NCBI GenBank assembly: GCA_028285545.1
Contig: JANQPA010000041.1
Location: 1-64,000 of the forward strand
DNA: 64,000 bases
Direction: 5' to 3'
From: Saprospiraceae bacterium
GTDB lineage: Bacteria; Bacteroidota; Bacteroidia; Chitinophagales; Saprospiraceae
The notes beneath the pieces are model-generated. The model worked only from the letters and a program-made list of their open reading frames with translations. It was not told the DNA's origin and ran no database searches. The first letter of the stretch is position 1. Each line of letters opens with the position of its first letter. Shown here piece after piece: positions 33,984 through 43,318 of this stretch. The position numbers and the translations under genes are program-made.

Positions 33984-36032
33984 ATGAAAAAAGTGCTAAG
34001 AGTCTTGCCAGGGCTCAGCTATCCACTGGGAGCAACTGTTGAAAAAGAAGGGGTAAACTTTTCTTTATTCTCCAAAAACAGTACAGCTGTTGAGCTGCTT
34101 CTTTTTGATCGCAAAAATCACTCAAAACCTACTCACATTATTCGACTGGATCCGGAAATCAACAAAACCTTTTATTATTGGCACTGCTTTATCCCTGGGT
34201 TGGAAGAAGGCCAGCTTTATGGATATCGAGTTTACGGTCCTTATCAGCCAGAACGTGGTTGGCGTTTTGATGGGCAAAAAGTTCTGATTGACCCTTATGC
34301 CCGAGCAGTGGTTACGGACACTTATGATCGGGCAAAAGCAAGCCGGGAGGGCAATAACTGCGCCTTTGCTCCAAAATCTGTAGTTATTGACCCTAATAAT
34401 TATGATTGGGAAGGAGATAAGCCCTTGAATAAACCCTATGCTAAATCCGTCATTTATGAGATGCATGTCGGAGGATTTACAAAAAGCCCAAGTTCAGGCC
34501 TACCCGCGCATGAAAGAGGGACTTATCGGGGTTTGATTAAAAAAATCCCCTATTTGAAGGAATTGGGAGTTACTGCTGTAGAATTGCTTCCTGTCCAGCA
34601 ATTTGACCCTCAGGAAGCTCCGGCAGGACTCATTAATTATTGGGGCTATGCACCTATGGCCTTTTTTGCTCCACATAATGCTTATTCCTGCTCGGATGAT
34701 CCCGTCGAATTGGTAAGAGAATTTAAGAACATGGTTAAAGCCCTTCACAAAGCAGATATTGGCGTCATTCTTGATGTGGTATTCAATCATTCTGCCGAAG
34801 GCAATGAACATGGGCCGACTTTATCTTTTAAGGGTATAGAAAATTTAGCTTATTATATTCTGGAAGAGAACAAGTATCATTATAAAAACTTCTCTGGTAC
34901 TGGTAATACGCTGAATGCCAACCAATCTGTAGTCAGGCGGATGATTCGAGATTGCCTGCGTTCCTGGGTAGCAGAGATGCATATTGATGGTTTTCGTTTT
35001 GATTTGGCTTCAGTTCTATCTAGAGGAGAAGATGGGGCGCCTTTAAAAAACCCACCTTTGTTATGGGAAATAGAATCCGATCCAGTATTAGCGCCTACCA
35101 AAATCATTGCGGAAGCCTGGGATATTGAGCAATACCAATTGGGCAATTTTGTAGGAGATAAATGGGCGGAATGGAATGGGCGATTTCGGGATGATGTCCG
35201 ACAATTTGTTAAGGGTGATTCCGGCTTTAGCCTTACCCTGGCCAATCGGATACTGGGTAGTAAAGATCTTTTTGCCATTACTCTAGACAGAAACCCCAAT
35301 CGAAGCATCAATTTTGTGACCTGCCACGACGGTTTTACCCTAAACGATCTGGTTTCTTATAATGAAAAACACAATGAACAAAACCTGGAAGATAATCGGG
35401 ATGGGACCAATGCGAATTATAGCTGGAATGGAGGCGAAGAAGGGCCAACAAATAATTCTGATATCCAGGCAATGAGGCTGCAGCAAATAAAAAACTTTTA
35501 TACCTTATTATTAATCTCTCAAGGTACTCCCATGATCTTGATGGGTGATGAATTAAGACGCAGCCAAATGGGTAATAATAATGCCTATTGTCAGGATAAT
35601 GAGTTGAGTTGGTTTGATTGGTCAGCCATTCAAAAGGAAAACGAAATTCTGGATTTCGTGAAAAAAATCATCAGATTTAATCTATCCAGCCCTTATTTTC
35701 AAGAAAAAAAATTCTGGACCCAAGAACCGCTTCCTGATGCTACGCTAATTACCTGGCATGGGACTCAGATAGGAGAGCCTGATTTTAGTTTTCATTCTCA
35801 TTCCCTTGCCTTTGGCCTACAAAACCCTAAATATAATCATCAGATTTACGTAATGATCAATGCCTTTTGGGAGCCATTGGCATTTGAATTGCCTCCTTTA
35901 GAAAAGACTAAAAATCAGAATTGGACCCAGGTTTTCGATACTTCTTTAAAAATGCAGAAGGAGCAGTTAATTCATCATTCAGAATATAATGTGATGGCCA
36001 GATCTATTGTTGTGTTTAAAAGTAGTATTTGA
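33984..36032 (+). CDS. glgX: Glycogen debranching enzyme (isoamylase type)
   Basis: A 682-residue GH13 enzyme that cleaves alpha-1,6 branches of limit-dextrin glycogen. An N-terminal CBM48-like region (1-140; YPLGATVEKEGVNFSLFSKN) precedes the catalytic barrel: DVVFNHS, nucleophile Asp in DGFRFDLAS, acid Glu in IIAEAWD, and transition-state Asp in FVTCHDGFTLND. Length agrees with GlgX. The TGA stop (36030-36032) lies in a small hairpin. It is on the plus strand, bordering the accessory island, and has no other glycogen genes nearby. Confidence 0.95.
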   Translation: MKKVLRVLPGLSYPLGATVEKEGVNFSLFSKNSTAVELLLFDRKNHSKPTHIIRLDPEINKTFYYWHCFIPGLEEGQLYGYRVYGPYQPERGWRFDGQKVLIDPYARAVVTDTYDRAKASREGNNCAFAPKSVVIDPNNYDWEGDKPLNKPYAKSVIYEMHVGGFTKSPSSGLPAHERGTYRGLIKKIPYLKELGVTAVELLPVQQFDPQEAPAGLINYWGYAPMAFFAPHNAYSCSDDPVELVREFKNMVKALHKADIGVILDVVFNHSAEGNEHGPTLSFKGIENLAYYILEENKYHYKNFSGTGNTLNANQSVVRRMIRDCLRSWVAEMHIDGFRFDLASVLSRGEDGAPLKNPPLLWEIESDPVLAPTKIIAEAWDIEQYQLGNFVGDKWAEWNGRFRDDVRQFVKGDSGFSLTLANRILGSKDLFAITLDRNPNRSINFVTCHDGFTLNDLVSYNEKHNEQNLEDNRDGTNANYSWNGGEEGPTNNSDIQAMRLQQIKNFYTLLLISQGTPMILMGDELRRSQMGNNNAYCQDNELSWFDWSAIQKENEILDFVKKIIRFNLSSPYFQEKKFWTQEPLPDATLITWHGTQIGEPDFSFHSHSLAFGLQNPKYNHQIYVMINAFWEPLAFELPPLEKTKNQNWTQVFDTSLKMQKEQLIHHSEYNVMARSIVVFKSSI

Positions 36033-36050
36033 AAGGGTAAGCCTTTCAAA
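36028..36050 (+). terminator. Hairpin with the glgX stop codon in its stem
   Basis: TTTGAAAGG (36028-36036) pairs exactly with CCTTTCAAA (36042-36050). The glgX TGA is at 36030-36032, inside the left arm. No long T run follows; modest terminator. Confidence 0.55.
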
Positions 36051-36435
36051 ATGTTTTGCTAAATGCTCTGGCCATATAGCTCTTATGGCAAGAATCTAAT
36101 GAATTAATAGAAAACAAAATATGAGTCATCTCAAATTTTAGGGAAATAAGATAGAAATATATTGTCCTAATACTAAAAACAAATTATTTCTACTTTACTT
36201 CGTCCCGCTAAGCGGAGCTTGTTTCAATATATTTCCCTCCATTTTACCTAAACTAAGTTTATTTGCTTGTCTTTAAAATTTTGGGATGACTCATATTTAT
36301 ATTGGAACCATTTCCATTCTAAGAATATTCCGCTTCTCCGAAGCTTTTTGCCAAGAGCTTAATAGCACAACGTATTCCAGAACTATTATTTTTTATTTTA
36401 TAGTTTCTCAACTATCTTAAATTCTCCCAGTTAAC
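36033..36435. other. Intergenic region with fold-back element
   Basis: The main content is a nested, imperfect inverted repeat from about 36077 to 36362 that fills most of this gap. No ORF or RNA gene was recognised in it. Confidence 0.6.
36077..36362. repeat. Nested inverted-repeat (fold-back/MITE-like) element
   Basis: Three nested arm pairs: AGCTCTT...GGCAA-type arms (about 36077-36095 with 36343-36362), arms sharing AATATGAGTCATC (36117-36140 with 36274-36298, one substitution and one indel), and a perfect 11-base GAAATATATTG pair (36154-36164 with 36225-36235). No coding sequence is present. It may be a miniature mobile element or a folded RNA. Confidence 0.5.
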
Positions 36436-37491
36436 CTAAAACCTTTTCGGATTTACATTATAAAAAGTCCATTCTGGAGTATCCAACTGATCTAATCCGG
36501 AGGATCGATACCAGGGACTTAGATTTCTGTCATTGGGATTAGAGAGAATTTGGATATCCTGGGCAGGCATATAACTTTGTGCCAGCAAAAAGATCTTTTC
36601 TCCTGTAACTTGATGGATGGCCATATCTACCACAATAACTGCATGGCCGGGAAACCCTCCTTTTATGAATACATCTCCAATTTGGAGGTCATCAAGACTA
36701 GCTTTTTTTAACTCTTTTTCCAGGGAAGCAGTGCCGGCATAAGCAAAAATTAAGTCCATATATTTTCTAAAACTCTGGTAGGAATTAGAAGCCTGGGCAC
36801 TCTTTTTCCAACTGGTATTATTGCCATTAAATTGAACTCGGTATCCCTGCCGCCATTTATCATAATCTACACGGAAGCCATTTGTAAAATTGAAATGAAT
36901 CTGATCATATTTTTTCTGATGCCATAAATATTCTCCCCGAAGGCGCATCACAGCATCAGCGCATTGCTGCAAGTCTCTTTTTCCTACATCTAAATCTACT
37001 ACTGCTACATATACTCCCCGATTCGCTTTTACAGCACCATTATAATATTTCACTTCTGTTCCTTTAGGTTTCAGAGGCAAATTTTGAAGATAGTGCCCAA
37101 AAGAGCCCGTAGTTTCCTCTGAGCGATTAAATCCTTCTGGAGGTACAATTCGCTGCATCAAAGTTTCGGCATTTCTTGATGGGGTGGTTGAATTATTGCT
37201 AGTGGGTTCTTCTACAGGGAGGGGATTATTCTTTGTTTCTTTAAGCTTGCTTGTAGCTTTTTTCTCTTTTTCTTTAGATTCATCTAGTTCTTTCTTTTTT
37301 TCTGAGGATTGCAAAGAAACCTGGGAAGCTGTACCCTCATCTTCTGGAGTTTTTAGTTCTTTGAGCTCATCCGTTTTCTCTTGATCAATGGACTTGTCAT
37401 TACTAGAAGAAGCGCTCGATTCACATGAAAATTGAAGAATGGTAAGTAGACAAATAAATAATAAGCCATTAAGGCGAGTAGGGTTTTTCAT
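36436..37491 (-). CDS. DUF4846 lipoprotein
   Basis: A 351-residue protein with a lipobox-like signal (LTILQFSC, Cys23). Residues 25-115 are a low-complexity Ser/Glu/Lys/Thr-rich linker. The main domain, 115-351, matches DUF4846: RIVPPEGFNR, a KPKGTEVKYYNGAVK segment, ADAVMRLRGEYLW, and KGGFPGHAVIVVDMA. A Cys residue in QQCADAVM and a His in GHAVIV are visible, but no catalytic set is established for the family. A 12-base-arm dyad lies just before the start. Confidence 0.85.
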   Translation of the reverse strand: MKNPTRLNGLLFICLLTILQFSCESSASSSNDKSIDQEKTDELKELKTPEDEGTASQVSLQSSEKKKELDESKEKEKKATSKLKETKNNPLPVEEPTSNNSTTPSRNAETLMQRIVPPEGFNRSEETTGSFGHYLQNLPLKPKGTEVKYYNGAVKANRGVYVAVVDLDVGKRDLQQCADAVMRLRGEYLWHQKKYDQIHFNFTNGFRVDYDKWRQGYRVQFNGNNTSWKKSAQASNSYQSFRKYMDLIFAYAGTASLEKELKKASLDDLQIGDVFIKGGFPGHAVIVVDMAIHQVTGEKIFLLAQSYMPAQDIQILSNPNDRNLSPWYRSSGLDQLDTPEWTFYNVNPKRF

Positions 37492-37499
37492 AATAGTGT

Positions 37500-37532
37500 T
37501 TATTTGGTTTCCATTAAAACGAAACCAAATAA
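37500..37532. promoter_or_regulatory. Dyad upstream of the DUF4846 gene
   Basis: Perfect 12-base arms (37500-37511 with 37521-37532, centre CATTAAAAC), 8 bases before the minus-strand ATG. It may be an operator or a leader hairpin; regulator unknown. Confidence 0.4.
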
Positions 37533-37572
37533 GCGCTTAATATTTGGAAATCGTTAATTAAAAGCTAATGTT

Positions 37573-37628
37573 GGGGTATTGGGGTATTGGGGTATTGGGG
37601 TATTGGGGTATTGGGGTATTGGGGTATT
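37573..37628. repeat. Seven-copy GGGGTATT tandem repeat
   Basis: Seven exact copies of the 8-base unit GGGGTATT in direct tandem, ending 57 bases before the ATG of the beta-lactamase-fold gene. The unit is not a multiple of three. Copy number may change by slippage and affect promoter spacing; no experiment is visible here. Confidence 0.9.
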
Positions 37629-37685
37629 GGGAAGATTTATTTATTTATCTTTAAAGGACAAGTTCTTAGAATAAAACCTACTATC

Positions 37686-39713
37686 ATGAAAACCATCTTT
37701 CGCCTACTTTTCCTTTATTTAGTAGTTTTTTCCTGTTCAAATAATAATGCTTCTTATCAAACTTCCGATGAGCAGATTCCTGTTAATGATCCAGCTTTGT
37801 TTGCCGAAGGCAAATTAGTAGCTGGAGATTTAGCTAAAGAAGAAGCTGATCAATATGAGTTGGAAGTAACTGCCGGATCATTCGTGTTTGGACAAGTCAA
37901 TCAAAAAACACTAGATGTAGAAGTATCTATTATTGATCCAACTGGAGAAGAAATTGCCTCATTCGATGGCCCTGCCTCAGGTATGGAAAATTTTAATTTT
38001 GATGCGGTAATAGAGGGTACCTATAAAATTGAAGTTAGTCCTTTTGAAGAGCAGGAAGGAGAATATACTATCCAATTATTAAAAATGGAGCCTTTGGCTG
38101 ATAATCCAGGGGAAAAAGTGGATCAATTATTATCAGCATATGACAATGACTTCACTCCTGGTGCCGTAGTCGGAGTCATAGAAAACGGTGAAGTAACCTA
38201 TGACAAAGGGTTTGGTATGGCCAACCTGGCTTATGATATAGCCTTTACAACTGATATGCCTTCCAATATTGGTTCGGTAAGTAAGCAATTTACGGCCATG
38301 GGAATCCTTTTATTGGAAAAAGAAGGCAAACTAAGTTTGGAAGATGATATTAGAACACACCTACCTGAGTTGCCTGATTTCGGCAAAACCATACGCATCA
38401 AAAATCTATTAAACCATACCAATGGCTTACGTGAGATTTATAATATGATGCCTATGAGGGGCTGGGATGGAGAAGATAATTTATTACGAGAAGAAGCCAT
38501 TAGGATTGTCCAAAGGCAGCCCGAGCTACAGGCTGATCCGGGAGAAGAATTTAATTATAATAATACTGCATTTATTTTGCTCACTCATATCGTAGAAAGA
38601 ATAACAGATCAAACCTTTCCAGAATATATGCAGGAAAAAGTATTTGCTCCCTTAGAAATGAACAATACTCATATAAGAAGAGACCCAGGACATATTATCC
38701 CAAATGCTGCTCAGGGATATATTTCTGACGATAACGGATTCCGAGAAGCAGGTGATCTTTATGCCGCGTATGGAGCTGGAGGGATATACACAACCATCGG
38801 TGATTTTGCAAAATGGCTACAAAATTTTCATGATCCTCAATTAGGTGGAGCAGACATAATTAAAAAGTTGACTACTCCAGACACTTTGAATAATGGAGAT
38901 ACTATGTCTTATGCCCTAGGCCTAGGTATTTCTGAATATAAAGGTTTAAAAAGGTATTCTCATACAGGTGGAGATATTGCTCATCGTACAAATTTGGTTT
39001 ATTTTCCGGAAATAAATAAAGGTGTAGTGACTAATAGCAATAATGGGGCTTTTTCACTAGCCGTAACCAATGATATTATCGATGTTTTTTTGGAAGAACA
39101 TCTGGAAATAGAGGAAGAGGAAATAGAAAAGGATATAGAAGAAAATGAAGAAAAGGCCAGATTAGCTAGCCCTGAACAAATAGAAGCCTATGTCGGAAAA
39201 TACCAATCTGAACAACTTGGGATTATTATTGAAGTTACGCTAGAAGGGGATCAATTGAAGGCCGAATTCGCAGGGCAAGACCCTCTAAACTTAAAAGCAA
39301 TTTCGGATAAAGAATTTGAATATCAGGGAGTAGAAGCTACACTGACTTTCCATACAGAAGATAATGAAGTGACAGGTGCTACTCATAGCCAGGGGGGTTC
39401 AGATTATTCTTTTGAAAGGACTGCAGGTTTTGATCCCAGCAAAGAGGAATTACAGGCCTACACAGGTAGATATTTCTCCAAGGAAATTGAAACCGTCTAC
39501 ACCATTACTTATGAGGAAGAAGTGCTTAAAGTTGAAATTTATGGCTCAGAAAAAATAGAACTTAGTCCTTTGGAATTTGATAAATTTTCAAGTGATGCCT
39601 TTTTTATAGCCGAGATGGCTTTTACAAGGAATAGTTCTGGAAAGGTTATTGGCTTTGCAGTAGGAAATGGAAGGACAAAGGGTGTGAAATTTGAGAGAAT
39701 GTCTAATATTTGA
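37686..39713 (+). CDS. Beta-lactamase-fold serine hydrolase lipoprotein
   Basis: ATG at 37686 gives 675 residues; a longer frame reading through the octamer repeat from TTG at 37587 is an artefact. Lipobox FSC puts Cys17 first in the mature protein. A beta domain like the pre-peptidase C-terminal type lies at about 45-130. The hydrolase domain (135-460) has SxxK as SVSK (GSVSKQF), YxN as Tyr-Asn-Asn (FNYNNTAF), and HTGGD as the third motif. Two C-terminal lipocalin-like beta segments follow (VGKYQSEQLGI and TGRYFSKEI). Surface peptidase or esterase; substrate unknown. Confidence 0.88.
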   Translation: MKTIFRLLFLYLVVFSCSNNNASYQTSDEQIPVNDPALFAEGKLVAGDLAKEEADQYELEVTAGSFVFGQVNQKTLDVEVSIIDPTGEEIASFDGPASGMENFNFDAVIEGTYKIEVSPFEEQEGEYTIQLLKMEPLADNPGEKVDQLLSAYDNDFTPGAVVGVIENGEVTYDKGFGMANLAYDIAFTTDMPSNIGSVSKQFTAMGILLLEKEGKLSLEDDIRTHLPELPDFGKTIRIKNLLNHTNGLREIYNMMPMRGWDGEDNLLREEAIRIVQRQPELQADPGEEFNYNNTAFILLTHIVERITDQTFPEYMQEKVFAPLEMNNTHIRRDPGHIIPNAAQGYISDDNGFREAGDLYAAYGAGGIYTTIGDFAKWLQNFHDPQLGGADIIKKLTTPDTLNNGDTMSYALGLGISEYKGLKRYSHTGGDIAHRTNLVYFPEINKGVVTNSNNGAFSLAVTNDIIDVFLEEHLEIEEEEIEKDIEENEEKARLASPEQIEAYVGKYQSEQLGIIIEVTLEGDQLKAEFAGQDPLNLKAISDKEFEYQGVEATLTFHTEDNEVTGATHSQGGSDYSFERTAGFDPSKEELQAYTGRYFSKEIETVYTITYEEEVLKVEIYGSEKIELSPLEFDKFSSDAFFIAEMAFTRNSSGKVIGFAVGNGRTKGVKFERMSNI

Positions 39714-39778
39714 GTTCAGAGTTCTGGGTATAGTTTTGTAATATTTTAAGTTACACTGTTATTTTAGAAATTTATTAA

Positions 39779-39838
39779 GCACGCAGATACCGCGAATTAC
39801 GCTAAAAGTAATCTGCGAAATTGGCGATATCTGCGTGC
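39779..39838. repeat. REP-like palindromic repeat, copy 2
   Basis: 24-base imperfect arms (39779-39802 with 39815-39838; three mismatches) start and end with GCACGCAGAT and ATCTGCGTGC. This is homologous to the element at 7651-7700. It lies between the serine hydrolase and a convergent gene. Confidence 0.75.
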
Positions 39839-39906
39839 CAAAAAAGCTCCAAATAATAGATATTCCAAAAAAATGCACAACTAAAGGTGGAATCTAAAAC
39901 TTTGGA

Positions 39907-40470
39907 TTATTGCCCCCAAATCTCAATATTATTTGATTGATTATCCTGCAAGACCAATTCTACGTATCCATCATTATCCCAATCCCTGATATCTTTTATC
40001 ACCTTATTATCCCATTCAAAAATTATTCCGCCAGCAGGAATAAATATGACCCCTCTATCAATTCCATTTTGAGAAAAAGGAGGGAGTATTCTACCGATCA
40101 ATATTTCATTGTTTCCATCACCATCAATGTCGTAAAACCCCAGAAATGCCAGATAATCTAAATCTTCGGCAATGGTAGATGGTAATGGGAAAGTCCAAAT
40201 AGAATCAGGGTTAGTATAGTTTTTAGCTACCAGGACGATATCACTACTACCAATTTTATGGGTGAAAGAAATGATTTCAGGCTGACCATCACCATTATAA
40301 TCCATAGGGTCCATACATTTTCCATCAATCAAAAAACAATGGAATTCAGGAGACCAGTTGGGAATGGCCATTTTTGCATTCTTTTTAAAAGTTTCCAAAT
40401 TAGGTTGGGCTATAAGGGAGGACGCTCCAAAAACAAAAAGTATAAGCATTAAAGAATATGAGAATTTCAT
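39907..40470 (-). CDS. Exported protein with DxDxDG repeats
   Basis: A 187-residue protein with signal peptide (about 1-21, SSLIAQ). Three Asp-rich calcium-loop motifs, DYNGDGQPE, DIDGDGNNE and DWDNDGYVE, suggest FG-GAP/VCBS-type blades or Ca-binding loops. There is no visible membrane anchor or T9SS tail. It probably binds calcium and folds as a partial beta-propeller; function unknown. Confidence 0.75.
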   Translation of the reverse strand: MKFSYSLMLILFVFGASSLIAQPNLETFKKNAKMAIPNWSPEFHCFLIDGKCMDPMDYNGDGQPEIISFTHKIGSSDIVLVAKNYTNPDSIWTFPLPSTIAEDLDYLAFLGFYDIDGDGNNEILIGRILPPFSQNGIDRGVIFIPAGGIIFEWDNKVIKDIRDWDNDGYVELVLQDNQSNNIEIWGQ

Positions 40471-40595
40471 CTGGTCTGAATTTTTAAGCTAATCAAGTTT
40501 TGATTATCACTTCAAAATTCAGGTAAATAGGCAAGAGGTACTTCTACGAATACCAGGATTTTATCATCTATGGGAATTCCTATAGAACATGATTA

Positions 40596-41240
40596 CTACT
40601 CTAATAATTTATATTCCAAAGCCATTCGTACCAGGCCAGCTGTATTGCGGGCTTCTAATTTCATAAGTAGATTTCTTCGGTGGGTTTCAACAGTACCAAA
40701 GCCTATAAAAAGCTGGTCGGCAATTTCGGCAGTGGTGAATTCATCAACGATGAGTTGCAGTACTTGTTTTTCTCTTCTGGTAAGACTAGGGATGAAAGGC
40801 TTGTTTTGTTTTTCTTCTTCATTTTTAGTCAAGCTTCTCATAACGGTTTGAAGTACATCAAAGCTATAATATTCCATATTATTATTAACTTTTCTGATGG
40901 CTTCCAAAACTTCATCCTGACCTGCATTTTTCAGCAAATATCCCGATGCGCCATGTTCCAACATTAATTTGATCATACTGGCTTCCTTAAACATGGACAG
41001 GGCCAATACTTTAACATCTGGATGATGTTTTTTGACCTGTTTACAAGTTTCTATCCCGTCCATAACGGGCATATTAATATCTAATAAAATGATATCTACT
41101 TCCTGGTTATTTAGTATTCGAATTACTTCTTCACCATTATTGGCCTCAGCTACACATTTAATGTCATCCTGATCGACAAGCATTAATTTAACCCCATCAA
41201 TCACAATCTGGTGATCATCTGCAATTAGTAATTTGATCAT
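40596..41240 (-). CDS. NarL/FixJ-type response regulator
   Basis: A 214-residue protein with receiver (1-120; acceptor Asp54 in LLDINMPVMDG) and LuxR-type helix-turn-helix (150-210; LTRREKQVLQLIVDEFTTAEIADQLFIGFGTVETHRRNLL). It binds DNA when phosphorylated by the sensor encoded just upstream (41278-43263), 37 bases away. Target genes unknown. Confidence 0.94.
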   Translation of the reverse strand: MIKLLIADDHQIVIDGVKLMLVDQDDIKCVAEANNGEEVIRILNNQEVDIILLDINMPVMDGIETCKQVKKHHPDVKVLALSMFKEASMIKLMLEHGASGYLLKNAGQDEVLEAIRKVNNNMEYYSFDVLQTVMRSLTKNEEEKQNKPFIPSLTRREKQVLQLIVDEFTTAEIADQLFIGFGTVETHRRNLLMKLEARNTAGLVRMALEYKLLE

Positions 41241-41277
41241 ATTCTCGATATTTGAGTTTTCTATGTTTATATTCTAT

Positions 41278-43263
41278 TTAGGCAGCAACGGTGCTTTGTT
41301 TTTGTTGAACCAGGGGAACGGTAATACTCACAGTTGTCCCTTCGCCAGGAATTGAGTCCCAATCAATTTTTCCTCTTAAAAATTGAACTCTGGATTCTAT
41401 ATTTTGCAATCCCATTCCTCCTTTTTCCAATGCTTCATTTACTACAAATCCTTTGCCATCGTCTTCAATAAAGATGCTAAGCTGTCCTTGGTTCTTGATA
41501 AGTTGGACTAATACATTCTTTGCCTCAGCATGTTTAATGATGTTATTAGATATTTCCTGAATGGTTCTATAAATTACCAGTGCTTTTGACTGGGGTATTT
41601 CTTCTTCAATATTAACCATTTCCAAATTGCTTTGAATACCATGTGCCTCCAGGTTTTCAACCAGGTCTTCCATCGCTCCTTTTAATCCAGAGATAGTGAG
41701 TGCTTTGGGTACCATATTATGAGAGATACGACGTATTTCCACGCTAGCATCATCAATCAATTTATTGGTTTTAGAATAAATTTCATTGGATTTAGGTTTG
41801 AGGTCTTTCGGTTTTAGGGCATTAAAATGAGCTTTTACTGTGGTCAGTAAACCTCCGAGGCTATCATGAAGATCTTTTGCTATTCGTATTCGCTCTTTTT
41901 CTTGCCCCTCTAACATAGAGTTGTACGCCATCAAATGTTTTTCCTGCTCCAACTGTTTTATTTTTTGATCCTGAATATCTGCACTTTGTTGTGCAATTTT
42001 TTTGGTAAGGCGGATTCTACTTCTGAGACCAAAGAATATCAAAAGGGCTAATGTAGCCAGTAAAAAAGAACTACCTATAAATATGTTGCGCTGAGTGGTC
42101 TTTTGGGCCAGCTCTAAATCCTGGAGGGCTAATAATTGTTCTTTTTTTTCTGTTTCATAGGCTATTTCGAGATCGGCAATATGAGCTTTCATTTTTTCAA
42201 AACCCAGGCTATCTTTGAGAGCTTCATGCTCTTCCAAATAATTTAAAGCGGCTGGAAAATTATTAAGTTCTTTTTCAATTTGATATAATTGATTATATGT
42301 TTCAGACAACCTTTCTTTATAATTAACTATTTGAAATTGCTCTAAGGCTTTTGAGTAATAATCTCTGGCGGGAATCAACTCTCCTTGTGAATAGAATGCT
42401 TGCCCCAGGTCAGCATAACTCCATCCTAATCTAAATGGGTTGCCTCTGTTTTGGTAAAAAGCCACTGCGTTTTGTAATTTTTCTATCGTTTCCTCGGTTG
42501 GCTGATTAAACATACTCAAAATGGAGGCATGGCCTACTTCACCCATTTCCAAGACATCCTGCTCCTTTTCCTTTTGAAAAGCTTCCCAATCTGATAATAC
42601 ATCATAATATTTATCAAATTCTTCTGTATCATTATAATGAATTGCCAGAAAATAGAGAACACTTCCTTTATCTGCTCTGTTCTCACTATCTTTTACAATT
42701 TCATAGGCACTCAACAAATTATTTTCTACCTGCTCATTATCTTTCAGGTCAGTATAGCATCGGGCTAAACCTACGAAAGTCTTCCAACTCGTATATTTAT
42801 GCCCCATCTGCTCAAAATATTTTAAAGCTTCCTGGTAGACAGAGATAGCGGAATCTAATTGAGAAAGCCGCCAATAGGTATGCCCCATATTGGATAAAAC
42901 AGATGGAAAAATTCCGGTTATTTGATGCTCTTGAGCTACTTTTAATGCTTGACGTGCAAAATATAAAGCTTGGGTAAATTCTTGACGGACTTGGTGGCAG
43001 CTCCCTTTTATATTCAAAATTCTTGCCTGAGTTTTATAATCCTCTAATTTTTCGGCTAATTTTTGGGCCTGGTCAAGGTATTCTAGGTTATATGGATCTG
43101 ATAAACTTGTTAGGTCTATCAACTCAAGTAAAGCCCCTAATTTGTTATGATCTGACAGGGTCTCTTCTAAAAGTAATTTAAGGCTGTCAACCTTTTGATA
43201 GGCAAAGAGTATTTGGGGACATATGAATAGGAAAATAAAGAAATATAGGTTTAAGGCTTTCAT
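41278..43263 (-). CDS. TPR-containing sensor histidine kinase (HisKA_3)
   Basis: A 661-residue protein. A signal peptide (ending near 22) is followed by TPRs (about 40-350), a membrane segment (about 392-412, NIFIGSSFLLATLALLIFFG), and a coiled coil. The H-box is LHDSLGGLLTTVKAHF, of HisKA_3/NarX type, and the ATPase domain shows TIQEISNNIIKHA and DDGKGF. TPRs outside the membrane probably bind a partner protein or peptide. It forms a two-component system with the LuxR-type regulator downstream. A GACAAATTTGTC dyad lies six bases before the start. Confidence 0.93.
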   Translation of the reverse strand: MKALNLYFFIFLFICPQILFAYQKVDSLKLLLEETLSDHNKLGALLELIDLTSLSDPYNLEYLDQAQKLAEKLEDYKTQARILNIKGSCHQVRQEFTQALYFARQALKVAQEHQITGIFPSVLSNMGHTYWRLSQLDSAISVYQEALKYFEQMGHKYTSWKTFVGLARCYTDLKDNEQVENNLLSAYEIVKDSENRADKGSVLYFLAIHYNDTEEFDKYYDVLSDWEAFQKEKEQDVLEMGEVGHASILSMFNQPTEETIEKLQNAVAFYQNRGNPFRLGWSYADLGQAFYSQGELIPARDYYSKALEQFQIVNYKERLSETYNQLYQIEKELNNFPAALNYLEEHEALKDSLGFEKMKAHIADLEIAYETEKKEQLLALQDLELAQKTTQRNIFIGSSFLLATLALLIFFGLRSRIRLTKKIAQQSADIQDQKIKQLEQEKHLMAYNSMLEGQEKERIRIAKDLHDSLGGLLTTVKAHFNALKPKDLKPKSNEIYSKTNKLIDDASVEIRRISHNMVPKALTISGLKGAMEDLVENLEAHGIQSNLEMVNIEEEIPQSKALVIYRTIQEISNNIIKHAEAKNVLVQLIKNQGQLSIFIEDDGKGFVVNEALEKGGMGLQNIESRVQFLRGKIDWDSIPGEGTTVSITVPLVQQKQSTVAA

Positions 43264-43268
43264 GGCTT

Positions 43269-43280
43269 GACAAATTTGTC
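43269..43280. promoter_or_regulatory. Perfect 12-base dyad upstream of the NarX-like kinase
   Basis: GACAAATTTGTC is a perfect palindrome located six bases before the start codon of the sensor kinase. Possible operator for autoregulation or a chance AT-rich dyad; no regulator is identified. Confidence 0.3.
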
Positions 43281-43318
43281 TTAGAAAGATAATGAAATCC
43301 TTTTAACCATAAAGCGAT

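Noticed and set aside
37573..37628. Possible CRISPR array
   Set aside because: The repeats are direct 8-mers with no spacers.
37587..37685. N-terminal extension MGYWGIGVLGYWGIG of the lipoprotein gene
   Set aside because: It translates the octamer repeat from a TTG; the true start is the ATG at 37686 with a proper lipobox.
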